The notes below the pieces were generated by a model that was given only the letters and a program-made list of their open reading frames with translations, had not been told where the DNA came from and did not search any database. The position numbers and the translations under genes are program-made. Positions 1-5,704 of a stretch of DNA of 5,704 nucleotides are shown piece by piece; within the stretch, counting starts at the first letter, position 1, and each line of letters starts with the position of its first letter. The stretch comes from Candidatus Zixiibacteriota bacterium (GTDB taxonomy: Bacteria > Zixibacteria > MSB-5A5 > CAIYYT01). Where the stretch lies: the NCBI GenBank assembly GCA_026397575.1, contig JAPLUP010000337.1, forward strand, positions 1 to 5,704, written 5' to 3'.

Positions 1-468
1 GACAAACAGTAGATTATTAAGAAGTGGTCCTGACGTGGCCCCGGCTCCGAAATTTAGAAGCTCTCCGATGTTGCTGATGCTCTGTTGAAACGTTTGGTAG
101 AATTCGGGGTTGTCGGTGACGCTCTTAAGGAATTCATCATCGTAATCCTGTTCCGACGCAACGGCGGCCCACTCGATGCAACCTTCTTCGTCTTCAAGTT
201 CACTTACACACTCCTCAATGACCTTTTCACCCACAATTTCAGCGAATTCACTGCCAAGAATGTCGGCGGCATCATATGGACCTCCAAAAATATAGATGTA
301 ACCCCCTTCTGCACTCTCATAAGGTGTTTCTTCCACTGGGTTCTCATATTTCGAGAGAAACCATTTCTTCATCACCTCCTTTTGAAGTTCCGGATCAGCC
401 AAACGAACCTCATCCGTACTTAGCGGGTTTTGGTAACCAGGATGCCAATATCCTTGTCTTTCAAGCAC
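1..468 (-). CDS. Partial gene, uncharacterised acidic protein with GGPYDA motif (C-terminus beyond window)
   Basis: An open frame runs from an in-frame TAG at 484-486 to the left edge, giving at least 156 codons without a stop. I place the start at GTG 468. The first ATG is codon 33 (372); a strong AGGAGG lies only 2 bases before it, too close for normal spacing, and the residues ahead of it look like folded protein (YWHPGYQNPLSTDEVRLADP), so the GTG is favoured although its own Shine-Dalgarno is weak. Visible features are a WF..KYENPVEETPYES stretch (about residues 36-52), then GGYIYIFGGPYDA at 55-67, an acidic helix-like stretch (EKVIEECVSELEDEE, about 81-95) and IEW at 98-100. There is no signal peptide, so it is probably cytoplasmic. 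From memory, this GGY.YI.GGPYDA pattern recurs at the N-terminus of uncharacterised bacterial proteins, some possibly with HEPN-like C-terminal domains; that link is uncertain. The protein-like composition and this motif make the opposite-strand frames here shadows. Confidence 0.72.
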   Translation of the reverse strand, partial: MLERQGYWHPGYQNPLSTDEVRLADPELQKEVMKKWFLSKYENPVEETPYESAEGGYIYIFGGPYDAADILGSEFAEIVGEKVIEECVSELEDEEGCIEWAAVASEQDYDDEFLKSVTDNPEFYQTFQQSISNIGELLNFGAGATSGPLLNNLLFV

Positions 469-576
469 GCTGAAACCTACACTCTACAGTTCTTTGGGTT
501 TACTGTACGAAGCCCATTCTCAACATGCAAGTTTTTTCTCGGAGATGCCAGTTCGATGACAACAGCAGTCGAGCCC

Positions 577-1179
577 TCACGGCAGATTGATAATCACCCC
601 TCCGGAGAGAATCGTAAAGTCGGTTGGGTCGCCGGTGGAGTTGACCCTACCGATTTTGCCTTCGACAAAAAGGTCGAAGGGAAGCACGGCAATCGCAGTC
701 TTGGCGCCAACAACTATGTGATATCCGAGATAGGTTTTGTCATCGGGGATCTTAATTTCGACTCCTGAGTAGCCGCCGAGGTCGCCGCTGTAGCTATAGG
801 TAAACTTGTGCGCACCGATACCGGCTCCGACAAACGGATTGATGATCGGAAATTTGAAATAGAACTTGGCGGTGGCTGTCAACAGGATATCGCGCGCCTT
901 GACTTCAACCTTGCTTCCGAGCAGATCGAGATTTTTCTTGTTCCAAAAGGTCTCAACACCGGCTTCGAGAGTCAGCCCCTGCCCTCCGAACTTGACAAAC
1001 GCGCCGTAGAATTTCAGGTCGTTCATTTTGTATGTGGCGAGCTTAAGATTCGGGTTCTTATAGCTTGTCAGCACTCCGGCCTTGACTCCCAGTCCCAGAC
1101 CGGAAAGGGCATAAGCGCTGGTTGAGATCGTCAACAGTGCGATCACAACAAGAAAACTGATTTTTCTGATCCGATACAT
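577..1179 (-). CDS. Small outer-membrane beta-barrel protein
   Basis: This 200-residue protein starts at ATG 1179, with GGAG six bases upstream (1186-1189). It has a classic signal peptide: basic MYRIRKIS, a hydrophobic core (FLVVIALLTIS) and an AYA cleavage site near residue 24. The mature part alternates polar and hydrophobic residues with many Gly and aromatic residues, as in 8-stranded barrels of the OmpA-like/OMP_b-brl type. Strand-like segments include GLGLGVKAGVLTS, LKFYGAFVKFGG, LTLEAGVETFW, ILLTATAKFYFKF, INPFVGAGIGAHKFTYSY, YLGYHIVVGAKTAI, FDLFVEGKIGRV and ILSGGVIINL. The INPFVGAGIGAHKF segment is typical of such barrels. It ends in Pro rather than the aromatic residue usual for BAM substrates. 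The expected location is the outer membrane; the role (structural, porin or adhesion) cannot be told from sequence. It follows the large secreted protein gene by 129 bases, separated by a hairpin, and has no clear promoter of its own, so it may depend partly on readthrough. Confidence 0.88.
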   Translation of the reverse strand: MYRIRKISFLVVIALLTISTSAYALSGLGLGVKAGVLTSYKNPNLKLATYKMNDLKFYGAFVKFGGQGLTLEAGVETFWNKKNLDLLGSKVEVKARDILLTATAKFYFKFPIINPFVGAGIGAHKFTYSYSGDLGGYSGVEIKIPDDKTYLGYHIVVGAKTAIAVLPFDLFVEGKIGRVNSTGDPTDFTILSGGVIINLP

Positions 1180-1241
1180 ATTGTTCTCCGTTTCCTATAA
1201 TACTCCCAGCCCGATTGACCGGCTCACTTACGGGCGCATTG

Positions 1242-1275
1242 CCGAACGAGTCGGGCAACCGCCGGACTCGTTCGG
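1242..1275 (-). terminator. Strong hairpin between the large gene and the barrel gene, likely terminator or attenuator
   Basis: An 11-bp perfect inverted repeat (CCGAACGAGTC at 1242-1252, GACTCGTTCGG at 1265-1275) is followed inward by a G.G mismatch, a 3-bp GGC/GCC stem and an AACC tetraloop (1257-1260). It lies 33 bases past the stop codon of the large gene and about 60 bases before the start of the barrel gene. Neither side has a run of T, so it is not a canonical intrinsic terminator. It may still slow or partly end transcription, or protect the 3' end of the upstream message. The hairpin itself is seen directly; its function is inferred. Confidence 0.6.
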
Positions 1276-1308
1276 AATAATCTCATGATAGAAGGTAAGA
1301 AGTTGAAG

Positions 1309-4300
1309 CTATCTGACAACGATGAATTTGTCGGCCACCGTCTTGTCGTTGAATCGGATATAGTAAAGAAAGACGCCTGATCCGAGTTTTTCACCGCTCG
1401 AGTTGAGGACATTCCAGGCATAATCACCGCTGAGGTTGTCCAACTCCACGACCTTCTCGCCGGAAGGCGTGTAGACTTCAAAACGCGAGGCGGGGGGCAG
1501 ATTGTGGATAGTGATCACACCATCCAAGTATGAGAATGGGTTGGGCGACAGGAAAATGTTGGCGCTCACGGAAAAAGCAGCGCCTTCGGAATAGCCGCTT
1601 TGCTCCCGTTTGACGCGCCAGAAATACGTTTTGCCGTTTTCCAGCGGGCGATTCGCAGTCCACACAGCCGCGCCTTGGTCGCCGATGACCGAGCCGCCGT
1701 CGATGATCGTACTAAAGTCGGCATCAATTGCCAGTTCGAACTGACATACCGAAGAACTACTCCCCGACCAAGTGACATGGAATTGCGGCTTAACATCCGT
1801 CTCGGTTGATCCATCCGCGGGACTGACAAGTGTGGGCGCGTCCGCCGCATCAAGCGCCATATCGAGATGCCAGAATATCGTGGGGGCGCTGTAGTTGCAC
1901 CAGGCGCCACCGTCGAAGGCGCGCACTCGCCACCAGTAGGGTTTGTTGTTGGTATAGGAGCTGCCGGTTGAGAAAGAGGTGTAGTTTGCACCCTGTGGTA
2001 TTGCCTGACCAGCCTCGATGTATTTCGTCAGCAAGGAATCGGAATAGACAACGAAATCATAGGTCAGCGTGTCCCCATCGGGATCGGTCGTGTTATTTGT
2101 TACCAGCACATGTACAGACCCGAAAACAGTATCGTTCACCGGCGTACGAGGTATCGGTGTCCAAGGTGGACGATTAGTACGAAAGCTGGCAAGCGTCATC
2201 CAGTTCGACCAGGCCTGCGAATCGTAGGCACGCGCGCGCCAAGTGTATGTCGTCTTCTGTGACAAAGTGACCGGCACGCGCCAGGGAGTAGTGCTTCCAA
2301 TACCCTGTGTGATCATGGGTGACTGTGAAATCAGAGTTGAAAAGGAAGCATTGTACAACTCGAATTGATAGGTCAACGGATCGCCGTTGGGATCAGTTGC
2401 GTTGTTGATAATCAGATCTGGAGTCAGGCTGGATACCTTGGCACCGCTGGTTGGTGAACTGCAGGTCGGAACAGTCGGAGGGTTGTTTCCACTTGGCTGA
2501 TTAACGTAAAATGATCGCGAGCCGCTCCAACCAGAGTAGGCCTGACCGTCGGAGGCGCGGACTCGCCAGTAGTAAGTCGTCAGATTGTTGAGAGCCGGGG
2601 TAACCTGCCAAGTAGTCGTTGACGGACCCTGAGCGACCGAAAGATTCTCGACGGCGATCGACGAAAAGCTGGACAATGTTGATAGCTGAAAGTGGTAAAC
2701 AGGCGTCGTACCTTCCGGATCAGTGGAATTCACGATCACCAGAGTCGGTTGCCGCGAGGTCATCGTGGCGCCATTCGCCGGCGTCGAGAGCGTTGGCACG
2801 GTGGGTGGATTATTGGCGACCGGCTGGTTGACATAAAAAGAGCGCGAACTACTCCAGCTTGAATAGGCGACACCGTCGTAGGCGCGGACGCGCCAGTAGT
2901 AGGTGGTCAAATTGCTCAGAGCCGAACCAACCAGCCAACTGGTGCTGCCCGAACCCTGTGCCACCGACAAATTCTCCACGGCAATGGTCGTGAAGCTGGA
3001 CGCGGTCGAAACCTGAAAATGGTAGGTCGGTGTGGTGCCGTCCGGATCGGTAGAGTTCGTCACCGTCAGTGTCGGCTGGACCGAAGTGACGGTTGCGGCG
3101 TTGGCTGGTGACGACAGTGTCGGCACGGTGGGCGCGCTGTTGGGTGTGACAAACTTGCGAGTTGCTGACCAGTTCGACCAGGACGTTCCATTGCCGGCGC
3201 GAACACGCCAGTAATAGAGTTGCCCGATGCCAAGAGTCGTCGATACCTGCCAGCAGGTAGTCGAGGTGCCCTGCGATACGGAACTGTTTTCGGATGTGAT
3301 TGCGCTGAAGCTTGATCCGATCGAAACCTGAAAGTGATAGACGATGGGCTGGGTGCAACTGCCGGACTGGGTCGAGTTATTGACGCAGAGCGACGGTGTG
3401 CGAGACGCCACCTTCGCGCTGTCGGCGGGACTGCCTAATGTCGGAACAGACGGAGGCGTCGCGCAAGCGCCAGTGGTGGCTGGAATCACGATCGCGCCTT
3501 CGGCACCATGCAATGACAGCGAGGTAATCACCGAACCGAGGGTTCCGTCGGTATTCAGTTGCTGGTAAGTGCCGCCAAGGCTGACGGTAACCGGAGTTGA
3601 GGCTGAACCCCAGATTCCTAAATCAAGGTCATCCTTGGGACGAATGTAGACCCTGCCCCCTTGATAGTCTCGCATCCAAACCTTGTAACTGGCGCCGGCT
3701 TTGTCGGGAGAGGCACCGGATGTCGCCAGTTGGTAATGAGCAATCGGGACGCCGAGTTCATATCCCATCGCCGGTATCCACGACAGAGTATCATAACCGG
3801 GATTATAGAAAGCTCCATAAGAATTGCCCGGAGTCGGGTATATAGCCATCCATGTTGAGTCAGTGCGGGCAACGTAGTAGAAACAGAGATTGTTGTAGAT
3901 TGATTGCTGCTTTGTGGCGTAGTCGGTACTTGGAATACTTATCCAAAAATAGGTAGCGCCATTGAGGGTAGCAATGGAATCGTGCGTGTAGATATTCTCC
4001 AGCCTCCAAATGCTATTGTTAGGGGAATTTACCGGATTAAAACCGTACTCCCAGCAGAGAGCATCGGCTCCCGAAGAGTCGGGATACATGAGTTCGTTTT
4101 TCCAAGTCAGACCAGCGTTGTACGCAAGAACCTTCTTCTTCCCGTCAGCCGACCATTGGGCGGAGGTTCTGAGCGTATCGCGTACTTCACGACCAAAAAC
4201 TTTCATCAACTCCCAGCCCCAGGCGCCGTAGGCATCGGTGCCATAAGTCAGTAGGTTCGCAGGAGCGGTGCCGGATTCGACAACAAGACCGCCGGAAACC

Positions 4301-5034
4301 AGATGACTCCCCTGTATACCCCCCGGATTATAGTTGTCGAAGAACATACCATCCCAATAGCCTGTTATATTAGGCCAGTAGGTTGTCCGCGCTGAAGTAA
4401 AGGCAAAGGTGACGTATTCCTTGTATGCAAGCCGCATTTTTGCATTCGTGTAGTTCGGTGCTAAACGCGTTGGGTAGGTGTAAGTATTGCGCGAGGTGAA
4501 AAGATAGGTAGTGTATGAGTTGATAGCGCGACTAACCGAATCCTTGGCAGTGATGGTCATGGAATTGGTACCGGGAATTAGCAACGTGTCCCATGTGGAG
4601 GTTGCATAGACCCAGTTCCTAATCTTGGTGTCGTTGTAAAAGTGCAAATACGCATTTTCTTCAATATCACCAAGCTGCACCATGCGGTTGCGGATATACG
4701 TTGACTTCCCGCTCCCCGGATAATTGTTCGTAAAGCTCTTGAACGGATCAAGGTCTGTACCGCTCGTATAGAAAACGATGCGGCAATTAGGGTTTCCGGT
4801 TCGCCACTGTCCAATGTTCCCCGGACAATCGGCGTAAGCCATGAGATACGTAAACCGCGAATACATCCACGTAGAATCGCCCGGCTTGTAAAACTTACAG
4901 GTCCCGTCAGTGCCGGAAAGTATTGCCCCTGAGCGATACGATTGAGTGGGCGCTCCCTGTACCGTGCTCATTGCCGTTGTCAGGAAGATTATTGCAGCAG
5001 CTACCACAAAGCTTATTCTCAAGAACACTGACAT
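1309..5034 (-). CDS. Large secreted modular protein: glycosidase-like domain, six Fn3-like repeats, C-terminal sorting module
   Basis: The 1241-residue protein starts at ATG 5034, supported by GGAGG five bases upstream (5040-5044). Residues 1-27 are a signal peptide (hydrophobic VVAAAIIFLTTAM, cleavage near VQG-AP). Residues about 35-440 resemble TIM-barrel putative glycoside hydrolases (GHL/GH114-like): a strand RIVFYTSGTDLDPF at 85-98, GYWDGMFFDN at 225-234 with Asp228 and Asp233, VLAYNAG at 302-308 and CWEYGF at 327-332 with Glu329, all at plausible strand ends. Residues about 458-518 form a beta-rich cap ending GAEGAIVIP, as often follows such barrels. Six Fn3-like repeats fill about 526-1156, and a C-terminal sorting-type module fills 1159-1241. 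It is the first gene of the minus-strand group. The likely role is a secreted or surface enzyme or binding protein acting on polysaccharide; the family and activity are inferred from motifs, and catalysis is unproven. Cysteines are concentrated in repeat 1. Confidence 0.93.
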   Translation of the reverse strand: MSVFLRISFVVAAAIIFLTTAMSTVQGAPTQSYRSGAILSGTDGTCKFYKPGDSTWMYSRFTYLMAYADCPGNIGQWRTGNPNCRIVFYTSGTDLDPFKSFTNNYPGSGKSTYIRNRMVQLGDIEENAYLHFYNDTKIRNWVYATSTWDTLLIPGTNSMTITAKDSVSRAINSYTTYLFTSRNTYTYPTRLAPNYTNAKMRLAYKEYVTFAFTSARTTYWPNITGYWDGMFFDNYNPGGIQGSHLVSGGLVVESGTAPANLLTYGTDAYGAWGWELMKVFGREVRDTLRTSAQWSADGKKKVLAYNAGLTWKNELMYPDSSGADALCWEYGFNPVNSPNNSIWRLENIYTHDSIATLNGATYFWISIPSTDYATKQQSIYNNLCFYYVARTDSTWMAIYPTPGNSYGAFYNPGYDTLSWIPAMGYELGVPIAHYQLATSGASPDKAGASYKVWMRDYQGGRVYIRPKDDLDLGIWGSASTPVTVSLGGTYQQLNTDGTLGSVITSLSLHGAEGAIVIPATTGACATPPSVPTLGSPADSAKVASRTPSLCVNNSTQSGSCTQPIVYHFQVSIGSSFSAITSENSSVSQGTSTTCWQVSTTLGIGQLYYWRVRAGNGTSWSNWSATRKFVTPNSAPTVPTLSSPANAATVTSVQPTLTVTNSTDPDGTTPTYHFQVSTASSFTTIAVENLSVAQGSGSTSWLVGSALSNLTTYYWRVRAYDGVAYSSWSSSRSFYVNQPVANNPPTVPTLSTPANGATMTSRQPTLVIVNSTDPEGTTPVYHFQLSTLSSFSSIAVENLSVAQGPSTTTWQVTPALNNLTTYYWRVRASDGQAYSGWSGSRSFYVNQPSGNNPPTVPTCSSPTSGAKVSSLTPDLIINNATDPNGDPLTYQFELYNASFSTLISQSPMITQGIGSTTPWRVPVTLSQKTTYTWRARAYDSQAWSNWMTLASFRTNRPPWTPIPRTPVNDTVFGSVHVLVTNNTTDPDGDTLTYDFVVYSDSLLTKYIEAGQAIPQGANYTSFSTGSSYTNNKPYWWRVRAFDGGAWCNYSAPTIFWHLDMALDAADAPTLVSPADGSTETDVKPQFHVTWSGSSSSVCQFELAIDADFSTIIDGGSVIGDQGAAVWTANRPLENGKTYFWRVKREQSGYSEGAAFSVSANIFLSPNPFSYLDGVITIHNLPPASRFEVYTPSGEKVVELDNLSGDYAWNVLNSSGEKLGSGVFLYYIRFNDKTVADKFIVVR
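1312..1560 (-). other. C-terminal sorting-type module of the large protein (residues 1159-1241)
   Basis: The last 83 residues start with LSPNPF and continue with a beta-sandwich pattern: VITIHNLP, FEVYTPSGEKVVEL, YAWNVLNSSGEKLGSGVFLYYI, and a closing basic stretch KFIVVR. This is the layout of type A C-terminal sorting domains used by the type IX secretion system (PNP(F), hydrophobic G.GVY.Y, final K..V.R), and it overlaps in pattern with FlgD-like Ig modules found in several candidate phyla. It suggests export across the outer membrane and attachment to the surface, but presence of the secretion system cannot be checked in this window. Confidence 0.72.
1567..3459 (-). repeat. Six tandem fibronectin-III-like repeats of about 100 residues
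   Basis: Each unit opens with 'P.VPTLSSPA.GA.V....P.L', continues with 'N(S/A)TDP(D/E)G..(T)YHFQ(V/L)S', then 'VAQG..(S/T)TW.V', and closes with 'YYWRVRA.DG..(Y)S.WS..RSF'. Approximate units in transcription order are R1 3459-3145, R2 3135-2827, R3 2808-2497, R4 2484-2176, R5 2169-1867 and R6 1842-1567. R2 and R3 are the most alike and share near-identical linkers (RSFYVNQP...NNPPTVPT). R5 keeps TTDPDGDT and YWWRVRAFDGG; R6 is the most diverged (YFWRVKREQSG). Such repeats usually act as spacers or binding modules between an enzymatic head and the cell surface. The DNA of the repeats is diverged, so this is an old protein-level array rather than a recent DNA repeat. Confidence 0.9.
3481..4929 (-). 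other. Glycosidase-like (putative TIM-barrel) region with beta cap, residues about 36-518
   Basis: This sub-region of the large protein precedes the repeats. It has regularly spaced hydrophobic strands followed by polar or catalytic-looking residues: IVFYTSG, YWDGMFFDN, KVLAYNAG, ALCWEYGF, TYFWIS and WMAIYP. In GHL-type and GH114-type putative hydrolases a 'DG.F.DN' strand end and a later Glu are characteristic, and Asp228, Asp233 and Glu329 fit that order. The final part (VYIRPKDDLDLGIWG, then PVTVSLGGTYQQL and GAEGAIVIP) resembles the small beta-sandwich that closes many such enzymes. I cannot name a CAZy family; a non-catalytic barrel is the alternative. Confidence 0.5.
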
Positions 5035-5092
5035 GCTAACCTCCGGGACTGCCGGGACAATCCCTCAGACTTGAGTTGTTTGCGCACGAATG

Positions 5093-5120
5093 ACAATACT
5101 ACGCTAAAGCGATGTGCAAA
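5093..5120 (-). promoter_or_regulatory. Possible promoter for the large secreted protein gene
   Basis: On the minus strand a TTTGCA (5115-5120) and a TATTGT (5093-5098) are separated by 16 bases. Initiation would fall near 5086, giving a leader of roughly 50 bases that includes the GGAGG at 5040-5044. Both boxes are only partial matches to sigma-70 consensus, and promoter consensus in this lineage is unknown, so this is a position-based guess. Confidence 0.25.
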
Positions 5121-5420
5121 CTCCGTGCCTTCTCCACATTATGTACGCAATTCCGTTATTCATTGACGCTCAAGACCTTCGATCCCTGCTTCGATCTTCG
5201 CACGCGACGCTGCTGTGCAGAGTTTGAGCAGAGAAAGACGGTCTGTTCTCCTAATAAGAATGACGGCAGTAACTTAGAACAGATGGTCACACCGCATACA
5301 GTTATTCCCTAATGCTAACAAGTTTTTCTCGTCTTGACAAGTACTCTCTTGCCGCCCAGCTCTAATCGTCAACAGGATCCGACAATTGGTAGATCGGCAA
5401 AGATGCGTTTTGTTTTAAGA
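5121..5420. other. Non-coding stretch with no recognised gene
   Basis: These 300 bases upstream of the large gene contain only short open frames with no credible start and ribosome-binding pair and no protein-like composition. A perfect TTGACA occurs on the plus strand at 5334-5339, but no -10 box follows at normal spacing. I see no tRNA, no repeat array and no strong hairpin here. Confidence 0.5.
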
Positions 5421-5449
5421 TTGACTTTTTTGGGGCGTTTGCGCATATA
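5421..5449 (+). promoter_or_regulatory. Possible plus-strand promoter pointing to the right edge
   Basis: TTGACT (5421-5426) is followed after 17 bases by CATATA (5444-5449), or after 18 by ATATAT, inside an otherwise GC-balanced stretch. It would start a transcript near 5457 that runs through the 5510-5530 hairpin and the purine-rich structured block toward an unseen gene or element on the right. It is the only reasonable plus-strand promoter candidate seen. Confidence 0.35.
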
Positions 5450-5509
5450 TCCTGAACCCGAGTTTGGCAGGTTGGAATCCGCACGGCTCCAATTCCATTC
5501 ACGCAACAG

Positions 5510-5530
5510 TCCGAACCACTGAGGTTCGGA
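5510..5530. other. Compact hairpin, 8-bp stem with 5-base loop
   Basis: TCCGAACC (5510-5517) pairs perfectly with GGTTCGGA (5523-5530) around the loop ACTGA. No T-run follows on either strand, so it is not a textbook intrinsic terminator. It could be a terminator of a transcript entering from the right, or the first stem of a plus-strand leader. It shares the CCGAAC/GTTCGG base with the hairpin at 1242-1275. Confidence 0.5.
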
Positions 5531-5559
5531 GCTACAAGATTCTCGTCAACGAAACTTGG

Positions 5560-5704
5560 GTGTGAAACCGAAAAGGCCAAGCTCTCTTGAACGGGGCTTA
5601 AGAGAGAGATGCGGCAAAGCAGGCGTGATATGCCCTGCAGGAAGCGTGATCCTTGAAAGGGCAGGCTTGCTTCAAGCCGGAGGAAGCTTTCTGAGAGGAA
5701 AAGT
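5560..5704 (+). ncRNA. Possible structured RNA or 5' end of an element continuing right (unidentified)
   Basis: Read on the plus strand the block is purine-rich, begins GTGTGAAACCGAAAAGGCC and carries three local stems: CTCTCTT/AAGAGAG (5582-5588 with 5600-5606), GCAGG/CCTGC (5619-5623 with 5634-5638) and GGCTTG/CAAGCC with a 3-base loop (5664-5669 with 5673-5678). A GTGTG start a short distance after a hairpin and loops like GCAGGCGTGAT..CCTGC recall domain I of bacterial group II introns, but I cannot identify EBS sites, domain V or a reverse transcriptase, all of which would lie outside. A leader RNA of a rightward gene is an equal alternative. No known riboswitch core was recognised. Confidence 0.22.

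Noticed and set aside
85..473. Plus-strand frames of 112 and 65 codons at the left end
   Set aside because: They lie opposite the better supported minus-strand partial gene, have no ribosome-binding site, and have shadow-like composition.
1197..1202. TATTAT on the minus strand as a -10 box for the barrel gene
   Set aside because: No -35 box sits 16-18 bases upstream, and initiation would fall at or inside the ribosome-binding site.
2849..3358. Minus-strand 169-codon frame within the Fn3 repeat region
   Set aside because: It is an alternate frame of the repeat-encoding DNA, rich in His/Arg/Gln, without a ribosome-binding site; the 1241-residue frame explains the region.
3904..4254. Plus-strand 116-codon frame
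   Set aside because: It is antisense to the glycosidase-like region and has no supporting domain or start signals.
5334..5366. TTGACA on the plus strand as a promoter
   Set aside because: The nearest -10-like hexamer (TCTAAT at 5361) is 21 bases away, too far for a normal sigma-70 promoter.
5362..5704. Minus-strand open frame entering from the right edge, at least 114 codons
   Set aside because: It is open but has no recognisable motif, Ser/Leu-rich low-information composition and no usual start in view (only TTG at 5580). It overlaps the hairpin-rich block, so it more likely is the antisense of a structured RNA. A gene tail entering from the right cannot be fully excluded.
5690..5704. GAGAGGAAAAGT at the edge, reminiscent of the RNase P RNA conserved GAGGAAAGTCC
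   Set aside because: It has an extra base relative to the core, the window ends before the diagnostic bases, and the expected P3 helix arrangement is not visible upstream.

Overview
The window looks like a fragment of an uncultured Gram-negative bacterium, probably from the Fibrobacterota-Chlorobiota-Bacteroidota (FCB) side of the tree or a candidate phylum near it. The basis is a long secreted protein ending in a 'PNPF...KFIVVR' C-terminal sorting-type module beside a small outer-membrane beta-barrel protein. No marker gene is present, so the phylum is an inference.

All three supported genes lie on the minus strand and are transcribed right to left. From upstream to downstream they are: (1) 5034-1309, a 1241-residue secreted modular protein with a signal peptide, a putative glycosidase-like (TIM-barrel type) region, six tandem fibronectin-III-like repeats and a C-terminal sorting module; (2) 1179-577, a 200-residue signal-peptide-bearing outer-membrane beta-barrel protein; (3) 468-1, the first 156 codons of a gene cut by the window edge, with a conserved-looking GGYIYIFGGPYDA motif. 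A strong hairpin at 1242-1275 separates genes 1 and 2, and about 108 bases without a gene separate genes 2 and 3.

The right-hand 670 bases (5035-5704) hold no convincing protein gene. They contain a possible promoter for the large gene (minus strand), a possible plus-strand promoter near 5421-5449, an 8-bp hairpin at 5510-5530, and a purine-rich block from about 5560 to the right edge that carries three more hairpins and may be a structured RNA or the 5' end of an element continuing outside the window.

A reasonable functional picture is a cell-surface pair: a secreted polysaccharide-acting or carbohydrate-binding protein anchored or exported through its C-terminal module, next to a small outer-membrane porin-like barrel. 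Nothing in the sequence proves a shared function. I see no CRISPR array, tRNA, rRNA or transposase.
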